Shown one piece after another: positions 24,595 to 31,317 of a stretch of 32,474 nucleotides of DNA (the stretch's first letter is position 1; every line of letters begins with the position of its first letter). The stretch is from an uncultured Pseudomonadota bacterium (GTDB lineage Bacteria; Myxococcota_A; Bradymonadia; Bradymonadales; GCA-2716585). Location: NCBI GenBank assembly GCA_937890335.1, contig CALBXO010000738.1, positions 1 to 32,474 on the forward strand. Reading direction: 5' to 3'. The translations under genes were made by a program, and so were the position numbers. The notes beneath the pieces are model-generated. The model did not search any database. It was not told the DNA's origin and worked only from the letters and a program-made list of their open reading frames with translations.

Positions 24595-24974
24595 TTGGCG
24601 GGGCGTGGCGCCTGTCGGCGGGTGTCGCGGCTAGTCCCGGAAGAAGCGAAGATTTCGTTGCGAGGGCGTGGAGACGGCGACGATGACGGCGTTCGTGCCG
24701 CTAACGACGACGTAGGCTGAGCAGAGTTCAGGTGAGGAGGAGCGGCGGCGCGGGCGCCGTCAGCGGCGGTGTATCCGCGTCCGCAGCAGGAATCTTCGCT
24801 TCTTTCGGGGCTACTACCCCCGACCCAAACTCCTGCCCTGGTCTGCGCCCGCGCCAGCACGCCGTCCGCGACGCCCTTGGTCCTCACGTGTTCGAAACAC
24901 GCTTCGGCCTGCAGGCGCCACGGTCGCCGCACCGGCACGACCGGTCACCAGGACAAGACTTGCGGTCGGGAGCA
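24595..24974. other. non-coding stretch between convergent genes
   Basis: No credible gene is seen in these 380 bp; open frames here are shadows. It holds the probable MITE described separately (24634-24811). A small hairpin at 24887-24901 (CGTGTT, CGA, AACACG) may act as a weak terminator. The rest shows no clear feature. Confidence 0.7.
24634..24811. mobile_element. probable 178-bp MITE with about 21-bp terminal inverted repeats
   Basis: The left end (24634-24654, GTCCCGGAAGAAGCGAAGAT plus T) matches the reverse complement of the right end (24791-24811) at all but two positions. TA follows the right repeat directly (24812-24813) and TA precedes the left repeat (24632-24633), so the element would be bounded by a TA duplication. 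TA duplication is the mark of IS630/Tc1-mariner insertion. No transposase frame is present, so it would need an enzyme from elsewhere. A loop of about 136 bp is too long for a normal terminator. One copy alone cannot prove mobility. Confidence 0.6.
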
Positions 24975-24989
24975 CTAGAACCCGACCGC
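24962..24989 (-). terminator. stem-loop across the stop codon of the barrel gene
   Basis: GCGGTCGGG (24962-24970) and CCCGACCGC (24981-24989) form a perfect nine-pair stem with a ten-base loop that holds the TAG stop. On the minus strand it is followed by AAGTCTTGTCC, which is slightly T-rich. Confidence 0.5.
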
Positions 24990-26519
24990 GACGCCGCCGC
25001 CGATGAACCAATTGTCCACGGTGCGGTAGGGGTTGTCGTCCTGGAGGTCGGCGCCATCTTTGAGGCGCCACAGGCGGCTCCATTGGGCCAGCAGGTAGAC
25101 CCAGTTGGTCACGAAGTAGCGCGCCTCCGCTACGAGCAGGGCGTCTTTGAGCTCGAAGGCGTTGTCGATCCCGTCAAAACCGGTCTTGCGGTAGAGAGCG
25201 CCGAGGACGACCGGGCCGATGCGGGGGAGCTGGGCGCGGAGCAGGAGGCTTGCGTTCTCCGGGCCCTGGTAGTCCTCGTACGCGCCCGTGATCTGTGCCA
25301 GCCCGATGAAGTCGAAGGTCAGCTCTCCGTAGGCGCCAAAAACCGATCCGCGGTCCTGGTTGCGCAGCACCGTCAGCTTGGGGGCGCCGCCGCCCTGCCA
25401 GCCGAAGAAGGCGTCCCGCTCAATCTCGTACAGGGAGCTGAAGTAGTCGGGGATGTAGTTCTCGCCCACCCACCGCAGCTCCAGTCGCGAGTACAGCGAG
25501 AAGGATTCAGCCGGTCGCAGGTTGGTCAGGGCGCCCAGATGCGCTCCGGGGGAGCCGTCCAGGCTGAAATTGATGTCCAGGTAGGGGATGAAGTCCACCA
25601 GGGGCTCCTGGATGAGCAGGAGCTCGTTGTCGATGCCGAAGACGCCTGTGACCTCCGTCTTGGAGGGGACCAGCCGGCCTGCGTCGTCCACGGCGAAGGG
25701 CATGCCGTCGTCTTCCAGGACGTTGATGCGCTCGAAGCCGGTGGGCGCATCCACATCCAGCAGCAGGCTCGTGCCCACGGCCCAGCGCGTCCACCACGAG
25801 CTCGGCTCCACGAAGGTGATGGGTCGCGCATAGACGCGATAGCCCATCACCTCGGGGTCGATGAAGTTGTCGAGGACGAGCTCGATGCCGCCGTGGCGGG
25901 AGTTGAGGTCTCCCGTGAACCCCAGCTGGTAATGGTCCACGTCGATGACGTTGAAGTAGCGGTTCATGATCGTGCCGTGGCCTATCACCACACCGCCGAG
26001 CTCGCCGACGCGCAGGTGGAGGGGCTCGCGCTTGTGGCCGTACTCCACAAAGCGGACGATCTTCAGGTAGTCGCCCACCTCGTCCCAGTCCTCGGACCGG
26101 ACCAGGCCCTCGTCCTTGGGCGCCCGGTCGACGATCCGGAACCGAAGCGGGACGCGGAACCCGGTGGTGAGGTCGGTCCGGCACTCGTCGTTCTTCTTGT
26201 CCTTGTCGAGCCCTGCGTCGGCGCCGCCGTCTACACCGGGACTGGGAGCGTCAGCCTCTTCGCCGTCGATGGGGAAGTAGCCGTGGCAGAAGGCTTTGGG
26301 GACCTGGAGCCGGAAGGCCCAGACCAGGTTCACGCCGAGAAAGAAGTCCTCGTCCAGCTTGCCGAAGGTCGCCTCGCCCCCCGCATACCCGCCGCCGCGC
26401 GGCGACGTCAGCTCGCCGGGCGAGGTGTCTTGTGCGTTCACCTGGGCCGTGGAGAGCACGGCGAAGGCGACGATCAGGGCGGTCGTGGCGAGTTTTTGAG
26501 GCGAGGGTCCGTACTGCAC
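24975..26519 (-). CDS. outer-membrane beta-barrel protein of unknown function
   Basis: 514 residues from a GTG with GGAG six bases ahead (26526-26529). The signal peptide (LATTALIVAFAVLSTAQVNAQ) is followed by a long series of amphipathic beta strands with aromatic residues. The last residue is Phe (GGGVAVGF), as expected of proteins inserted by the BAM complex. A negatively charged loop with Asp/Lys (around residues 87-115) lies near the N-terminus. I cannot name the family; the pattern suits a porin-like or solute-specific barrel. It begins one base after the ugd stop, so both are likely on one transcript. Confidence 0.8.
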   Translation of the reverse strand: MQYGPSPQKLATTALIVAFAVLSTAQVNAQDTSPGELTSPRGGGYAGGEATFGKLDEDFFLGVNLVWAFRLQVPKAFCHGYFPIDGEEADAPSPGVDGGADAGLDKDKKNDECRTDLTTGFRVPLRFRIVDRAPKDEGLVRSEDWDEVGDYLKIVRFVEYGHKREPLHLRVGELGGVVIGHGTIMNRYFNVIDVDHYQLGFTGDLNSRHGGIELVLDNFIDPEVMGYRVYARPITFVEPSSWWTRWAVGTSLLLDVDAPTGFERINVLEDDGMPFAVDDAGRLVPSKTEVTGVFGIDNELLLIQEPLVDFIPYLDINFSLDGSPGAHLGALTNLRPAESFSLYSRLELRWVGENYIPDYFSSLYEIERDAFFGWQGGGAPKLTVLRNQDRGSVFGAYGELTFDFIGLAQITGAYEDYQGPENASLLLRAQLPRIGPVVLGALYRKTGFDGIDNAFELKDALLVAEARYFVTNWVYLLAQWSRLWRLKDGADLQDDNPYRTVDNWFIGGGVAVGF

Positions 26520-26520
26520 G

Positions 26521-27849
26521 TCAGGCTCCGGTGGGAGAGGGCCTTCCTATGCTGTAGTAGATGAAGCCCATGCGCTCCATTTTTTCCGGACGATAGATGT
26601 TGCGACCGTCCACCAGCAGCGGTGTGGTCAAACGCTTCTTGATGTCGTCAAAGTCCGGGTTTCGGTAATCGTTCCACTCGGTGCAGACGACGAGCGCGTC
26701 GGCGCCGTCGATGCACTCGTAGCAGTCGGAGAAGAACTTCACCTTGTCGCCCAGGTGCGCGACCTCCGGGGGCGCGGTCTCCAGAGCGACCGGGTCCGTG
26801 GCGTGCACGGTGGCGCCGGCGTTGACCAGCAGCTCGATGGTGACGAGGGCGGGTGCCTCGCGCATGTCGTCCGTGCGGGGCTTGAACGCCAGGCCCCAGA
26901 TGCCGATGGTCTTGCCGCGCAGGTCCTCACCGTAGTGGTCCACGATCTTCTCGAAACAGGTCCGCTTCTGCCGTGCGTTGACGGATTCCACGGCCTCGAG
27001 GACCTCCATCTCCACGCCATATTGGCTGCCGGTCTGGACCAGGGCCTTGATGTCCTTCGGGAAACAGCTGCCGCCGTAGCCGCAGCCGGGGAAGATGAAG
27101 TGCGGCCCGATGCGTTGGTCCGTGCTCATCGCCTTGCGGACGTTGTCCACGTCGGCGCCGACCTTCTCGCACAGCCGCGAGATCTCATTGATGAAGCTGA
27201 TCTTGGTCGCGAGCATGGCGTTGGACGCGTATTTGCTCATCTCGCTGGAGCGCAGGTCCATGGTGAGAATGGGCTTGCCCGTGCGCACGAAGGGCGCGTA
27301 GAGCTCCTCCATGATCTCCTTGACCCGCTCGTTCTCGCACCCGACCACGACGCGGTCAGGCTTGAGGAAGTCCTGCACCGCGGCGCCCTCTTTGAGAAAC
27401 TCGGGGTTGCTGACGACCTGGAACGGCCGGTCGCTGTTGTTGGAGATGATGGTGCGGACGAGATCGCACGTCCCCACGGGCACAGTGCTCTTGACGATGA
27501 CGATCTTGTCGTCGGCGTTCAGGTTCGTACCGATGGTCTCGGCGACGGCCAGCACGTGCTGCAGGTCGGCGGAGCCGTCCTCACCCGTAGGGGTTCCCAC
27601 GGCGATGAAGATCAGGTCGCTGGACTTGATGCCCGACGCAACATCCGTCGTGAAGTGCAGGCGAGCCTTGGCCATATTGTGGCGAACGATCTCGCTCAGG
27701 CCGGGCTCGTAGATGGGTAGGATCCCGTCGTTGAGGCGGTTGATCTTGCCCTCGTCGATGTCTGCGCAGGTGACGTGGTTGCCGCTGTTGGCAAAGCACG
27801 CCCCGCTGACGAGGCCGACATATCCGGTACCGATGACGCAAATCTTCAT
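26521..27849 (-). CDS. ugd: UDP-glucose 6-dehydrogenase
   Basis: 442 residues. It oxidises UDP-glucose twice with NAD to give UDP-glucuronate, used for polysaccharides and envelope sugars. The Rossmann motif VIGTGYVGLVSG lies at 5-16. The catalytic Cys262 is in GYGGSCFPKD, with Lys206 and Asn210 in SEMSKYASNAML and Asp266 as expected from the S. pyogenes enzyme. An upstream GTG at 27858 is possible, but the ATG at 27849 has a GGAG ahead and matches the usual protein start (MKICVIGTGYVG). The GGAG is part of a small palindrome (GGAGTGCTCC), so it might be masked by pairing. Confidence 0.97.
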   Translation of the reverse strand: MKICVIGTGYVGLVSGACFANSGNHVTCADIDEGKINRLNDGILPIYEPGLSEIVRHNMAKARLHFTTDVASGIKSSDLIFIAVGTPTGEDGSADLQHVLAVAETIGTNLNADDKIVIVKSTVPVGTCDLVRTIISNNSDRPFQVVSNPEFLKEGAAVQDFLKPDRVVVGCENERVKEIMEELYAPFVRTGKPILTMDLRSSEMSKYASNAMLATKISFINEISRLCEKVGADVDNVRKAMSTDQRIGPHFIFPGCGYGGSCFPKDIKALVQTGSQYGVEMEVLEAVESVNARQKRTCFEKIVDHYGEDLRGKTIGIWGLAFKPRTDDMREAPALVTIELLVNAGATVHATDPVALETAPPEVAHLGDKVKFFSDCYECIDGADALVVCTEWNDYRNPDFDDIKKRLTTPLLVDGRNIYRPEKMERMGFIYYSIGRPSPTGA

Positions 27850-27905
27850 AGGGAGCACTCCAGGGTCCGATGCCGTGGCCCGACAATGGCCGGGTTTGCG
27901 GACGC

Positions 27906-27921
27906 GGTCTGATACCAGACC
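27906..27921 (-). terminator. hairpin just after the rhomboid gene
   Basis: GGTCTG (27906-27911) and CAGACC (27916-27921) form a six-pair stem with a tetraloop, six bases beyond the rhomboid stop. There is no T run. It may separate the thiD-rhomboid transcript from ugd, or only shape the 5' region of ugd. Confidence 0.35.
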
Positions 27922-27927
27922 CGTGCG

Positions 27928-28737
27928 TCAGCGGGCAAGAAGGTGCTCGGGATAGCACGCGAAGAACCGCGGGCCTGCCCCGGCGCACGTCGCCAGCTGG
28001 TGCAACATGAATACCAGCCCGACGGCGATGAGCAGAATGCACAGCCCAAACGCCACCTCGAGGGCAACGCTGCGGATGCCGCGCGGCTTCCCAGCCAGGG
28101 CAGAGCCCATGGTGACGGAGAGCGCGGTCCCGGCGATCAGGCCACCGATGTGCGCGGCATTGTCGATGGGCAGCCCCGGTATCAGGCCGATGACAAGATT
28201 GATGGCCACCCATGGGAGCAAGCCTGCTCCAAATGCGCGCGCGACGCGCGGCGGGAGACTTGTGCGGAACTTCAGTCCAAAGACCACCAGCGCACCGAGC
28301 ATGCCAAAGATGGCACCGGACGCGCCAACGGACGGCCCGTCTGTGAAGAAGACGCTGGCAACGCTGCCGGCCAGCCCGCTGAACACGTAGATGACCAGGA
28401 ACCTGCGTCCGCCATAGAGCCGCTCCAGCAGCGGGCCGATGAGGTAGAGCGCGTACCCGTTGAACGCCAGGTGCAGGAACCCGCCGTGCAGAAACTGGCT
28501 CGACACGAGCCGCCACGATTGCCCCTCCCACACCAGCTCATTGATCTTGGCGCCGAACAGGAGGCTCAGCCCGCCCTGGCCCGCCGGCGTCAGGCCCGAG
28601 TGTTCGGCGAAGAGGAAGGTGATGTGGACGGCGAGTACGATCCCAAGCAACCCCCATGTCAACGGGGTCGGCTGCCTGAGCGCCCGCGCGAAATTCGCCT
28701 CGCGTCTGTAGGTGTCGACGACGTCGCCGGGATTCAT
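27928..28737 (-). CDS. rhomboid-family intramembrane serine protease
   Basis: 269 residues with about seven hydrophobic segments. The catalytic dyad is Ser140 (GASGAIFGMLGA) and His196 (DNAAHIGGLIAG), with the oxyanion residues His89 and Asn93 in HGGFLHLAFNGYALY. Rhomboids cut membrane proteins within the bilayer. The N-terminal 25 residues are cytoplasmic and basic. The ATG overlaps the TGA of thiD as ATGA, so translation is coupled to a vitamin enzyme, which is unusual and gives no hint of its substrate. A C-terminal extra helix and a small Cys-containing tail follow the core. Confidence 0.94.
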   Translation of the reverse strand: MNPGDVVDTYRREANFARALRQPTPLTWGLLGIVLAVHITFLFAEHSGLTPAGQGGLSLLFGAKINELVWEGQSWRLVSSQFLHGGFLHLAFNGYALYLIGPLLERLYGGRRFLVIYVFSGLAGSVASVFFTDGPSVGASGAIFGMLGALVVFGLKFRTSLPPRVARAFGAGLLPWVAINLVIGLIPGLPIDNAAHIGGLIAGTALSVTMGSALAGKPRGIRSVALEVAFGLCILLIAVGLVFMLHQLATCAGAGPRFFACYPEHLLAR

Positions 28738-29495
28738 GAAGGCTGCCTCACATGGGCGAAGATGCCTGCTGGACCGCGCGCTGTCACGACCTGAAGCGAG
28801 CCGAGGTAGGACCGCGCGCGCCGGATGGCGCCCTGCACGTCGGTGGGGTCGCCGGCGAGTCCGGCCGCGATGGCCGTGGACAGATGGCATCCCGTGCCGT
28901 GAATCTGCCGCAAGGGCAGCGCTGCGTCGTAGTCCAGCCAGACGGGTTGGTCGTTGTGGAGGAGGTCTGCCCCGAGGTCTTGCAGGTGTCCGCCCTTGAG
29001 CATGACGTGGGCAGCGCCGGTCTTGCGCAGCGCGGCGGCGGCGGCCTCTATCTCGCCACGCGTGCGCGCGCGAACGCCGGTGAGGGCTTCCGCTTCCGGG
29101 ATGTTGGGCGTAGCCACGGTGGCCAGTCCCCACAACCGGAGACTCCCGGAGCCCATCCGGCTTCCGTCTTGTCCATTGTGGAGCACCGGGTCCAGTACAA
29201 TGGGCACCGACACGTCGGCCAGGGCGTCGGCGATGGCGTTCTCGATCGCGAGGTTGGGGGTGAGGCCGATCTTGATGGCCGCGACCTCGAGGTCCGCCAG
29301 CACGGCGTCAATCTGGGCTCGTACGATGCGGGCGGCGATGGGCGCGCTCGCCGTCAGGCCCGATGTGTTCTGCGCAGTCACCGCCGTGATGGCCACGGCT
29401 GGGTGCAGCCCGAAGTCAGCGGCGACGGCGGCGTCGGCGGTGGCGCCGGCCCCGGAGACCGGGTCCGTCCCCGCGATGATGAGCAGGCACTTCAC
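28734..29495 (-). CDS. thiD: hydroxymethylpyrimidine(-phosphate) kinase
   Basis: 253 residues from the GTG at 29495. It phosphorylates the pyrimidine half of thiamine (HMP to HMP-P to HMP-PP), in the cytoplasm. Motifs of the ribokinase-like fold: IAGTDPVSGAG (7-17; the usual form is DPSGGAG), TAVTAQNTSG, TPNIPEAEAL, VMLKGGHLQD and the anion-hole HGTGCHLSTAIAAGLA. The start has no clear ribosome site; a TATAGT lies seven bases upstream, so the mRNA may be leaderless. Position before a rhomboid gene with ATGA overlap is not a usual thi arrangement; no other thiamine genes are in the window. Confidence 0.93.
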   Translation of the reverse strand: MKCLLIIAGTDPVSGAGATADAAVAADFGLHPAVAITAVTAQNTSGLTASAPIAARIVRAQIDAVLADLEVAAIKIGLTPNLAIENAIADALADVSVPIVLDPVLHNGQDGSRMGSGSLRLWGLATVATPNIPEAEALTGVRARTRGEIEAAAAALRKTGAAHVMLKGGHLQDLGADLLHNDQPVWLDYDAALPLRQIHGTGCHLSTAIAAGLAGDPTDVQGAIRRARSYLGSLQVVTARGPAGIFAHVRQPS

Positions 29496-29502
29496 GTGCC
29501 GG

Positions 29503-29508
29503 ACTATA
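29503..29508 (-). promoter_or_regulatory. -10 box of thiD, possibly leaderless
   Basis: TATAGT on the minus strand ends seven bases before the thiD GTG. That puts the transcript start at or next to the start codon. No convincing -35 box is seen at 16-18 bases, so the assignment is tentative. Confidence 0.35.
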
Positions 29509-29557
29509 CCCGACCCTTCGCATCGCGTCTGCGCAACGCCTGGCGGGCGACGCCGCG

Positions 29558-29586
29558 TTGCCGGGAGGAGGCCGGCGGCGTAGGTT
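29558..29586 (+). promoter_or_regulatory. possible promoter of the M48 protease gene
   Basis: TTGCCG (29558-29563), 17 bases, then TAGGTT (29581-29586); the ATG is six bases on. This would also give a leaderless or nearly leaderless mRNA. Box quality is moderate (4 and 3 of 6). Confidence 0.3.
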
Positions 29587-29592
29587 ACGGCG

Positions 29593-31191
29593 ATGGATGA
29601 TGTCTTCGACCCGGCGCGTGCGCTCCTGCCAGCTTGGACACTGTGGGCGAATCTGCCGGTGGCCGTGGCGCTGGGCTTTGCGCTCGGGCTGGTGGGCACC
29701 TGGGCGTCGACCTTCTTCGGACTTCGGGCGTTCAAGGCCAGTGCAGACGGCCATTGGACCGAGCGCGCGCGGCTTTCGTTCCCGATCCGCACGCGGCTGG
29801 GGCTGGCGGCGTTGACGACCCCGCTGTTTGGCCTCCTGATCGGAGCGTTTCTGTTTGCAGGGGAGCTGTCGTATGTGCCGGCGGCCGTCGTGGGGCTCGG
29901 CTGCGGCGCGGGCGCCTTTGCGGGGTCGCTCCTTGTGGGGTGGCGCCGGGCGGGCCTGTTCCGCGTGCGCACCGTCCCCTTTGCCGAGTACGCGCGCGGG
30001 GTGGTGGTCGAGTGGGTTCTGCGGCGGCCGCACGTGCTCGTGCTGACCGTGGCCATGGCGGGTCTGCCGGCCGCAGTACAGAATGGCGAGCTCTTTCTCA
30101 TCGGGTGGTCGTGTGTCGGCGCGGTCCTGTTTGCGGCCTCGGGGCTCCTTGCGGGTCTGCCTGTGCTCATCGTGCTGCGTGTGGCGCGCCCGCTCGAAGG
30201 CGAGCGCGCGGTGCGGGTGCGCGCCATGGCACAGCGCATGGGGGTGCGCCTGCGCAGCGCCTGGGTGGTGCCGTGGCCTGTGGCCAACGCCCTGGCGCTC
30301 ATCTACTCCCGGCAGATCGTGTTCACCGAACGCATTCTGGAGCTCCTGGACGACGAAGAGCTGGATGCCGTCACCGCCCACGAGCTCGGTCATGTCGGCG
30401 AGCCGCTGTCCGCGAAGATGGGGCGGGGCACCGTGGTCGTGGCCCTCTCGCTGGTCATGCTGGCCACGCCGTGGCTGTCTGCGCTCGGCCTCACAGGTGG
30501 GCTGCTGGTTTTCCTCCTCGTCGTGGTGGGGGCTCTGCTGGTACGGCGGGTGGCGCGGCGCATGGAGGAGCGCGCCGACAAGCTGGCTGCGGAGCAATCC
30601 ATCGATCCGGCCGTGTACGCGCGCGCGCTGGAAAAGCTGTACGAAGCCAATTTGATGCCGGCGGTGACTGGGTCCAAGCACCGTGCGCACCCCGATCTCT
30701 GGGATCGGATGGTCGCGGCGGGGGCCACACCCGCGTACGAGAAGCCCGCGGCGCCGCCGAAGGGCGCCGCGCGGCTGGGTCTGATCGCGTTGATGCTCGC
30801 GCTCGTCTTCTGCGCGTGCCCGCTGGGCACGGTGTCCCGGGTCCCCCTGGGCTACGGCGCCACCGCCGCGCATTGGTCCATCGCCGTGGGCGGTGGTCAC
30901 GAGGCGGCGCTGGCAGAGCTGGGCTCCCTCGCCCAGGAGGAGGGCCGCTGGCAGGACGGCGCGGACTTGTTTGTGGCCGCCGCGCACCTGTCGGGCTACC
31001 GGGATCGCGAGCTGATGGATGCAGCGCAGGCGATGGCGTACGCGGACGACTGCGAAGGCGCGGCCGGTTTTGCCGCGGTTGCCCTTGAGCACGACCTGGA
31101 CCCGCTTCCGCGTGACGCGATGATGGCCGCGATTCGCGGCCGCTGCCCCCACGTCGATCTTACCCTCGATCCGCCCCCGAAGAGCCCTTGA
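29593..31191 (+). CDS. M48-family (HtpX/Ste24-like) membrane metalloprotease with C-terminal extension
   Basis: 532 residues with several membrane helices. The zinc site is His263, Glu264 and His267 in VTAHELGHVGEP, with the third ligand likely Glu325 in MEERADKLA. HtpX-like enzymes degrade misfolded membrane proteins. It has more N-terminal helices than E. coli HtpX (about 293 residues, from memory). After another helix (about 395-420), the C-terminal 110 residues are helical and TPR-like (LGSLAQEEGRWQDGADLFVAAAHL, MAYADDCEGAAGFAAVALEHD) and probably lie outside the cytoplasm. This extension may bind substrates. No strong ribosome site is seen. It is divergent from thiD (97 bp between starts). 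Confidence 0.87.
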   Translation: MDDVFDPARALLPAWTLWANLPVAVALGFALGLVGTWASTFFGLRAFKASADGHWTERARLSFPIRTRLGLAALTTPLFGLLIGAFLFAGELSYVPAAVVGLGCGAGAFAGSLLVGWRRAGLFRVRTVPFAEYARGVVVEWVLRRPHVLVLTVAMAGLPAAVQNGELFLIGWSCVGAVLFAASGLLAGLPVLIVLRVARPLEGERAVRVRAMAQRMGVRLRSAWVVPWPVANALALIYSRQIVFTERILELLDDEELDAVTAHELGHVGEPLSAKMGRGTVVVALSLVMLATPWLSALGLTGGLLVFLLVVVGALLVRRVARRMEERADKLAAEQSIDPAVYARALEKLYEANLMPAVTGSKHRAHPDLWDRMVAAGATPAYEKPAAPPKGAARLGLIALMLALVFCACPLGTVSRVPLGYGATAAHWSIAVGGGHEAALAELGSLAQEEGRWQDGADLFVAAAHLSGYRDRELMDAAQAMAYADDCEGAAGFAAVALEHDLDPLPRDAMMAAIRGRCPHVDLTLDPPPKSP

Positions 31192-31253
31192 CCGCGGCTC
31201 AGAAGGCTCCAGAACCCGGCTGTCTTCGGCGTCGACCGCCCTCCTTTGTTGGC

Positions 31254-31282
31254 TTGACCTTGGTGGGCGTGGGCGCGAGATT
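31254..31282 (+). promoter_or_regulatory. possible promoter of the esterase gene
   Basis: TTGACC (31254-31259), 17 bases, then GAGATT (31277-31282). The -35 matches five of six. It resembles the boxes of the FHA operon promoter in spacing and in the GAGA-T -10. Confidence 0.3.
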
Positions 31283-31317
31283 GTCGTGCACTAACGCAAT
31301 CCTTTTTGAGGTCCCGC

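Noticed and set aside
24887-24901. CGTGTT-CGA-AACACG hairpin
   Set aside because: Six pairs with a three-base loop and no T run; mentioned only as a weak possibility.
24732-26564. 610-codon open frame on the plus strand
   Set aside because: Antisense to the barrel protein, which has a signal peptide, a terminal Phe and operon context.
28734-30302. 522-codon reading of the thiD frame
   Set aside because: The part before the GTG at 29495 is antisense to the M48 gene; the ThiD domain itself starts at the GTG.
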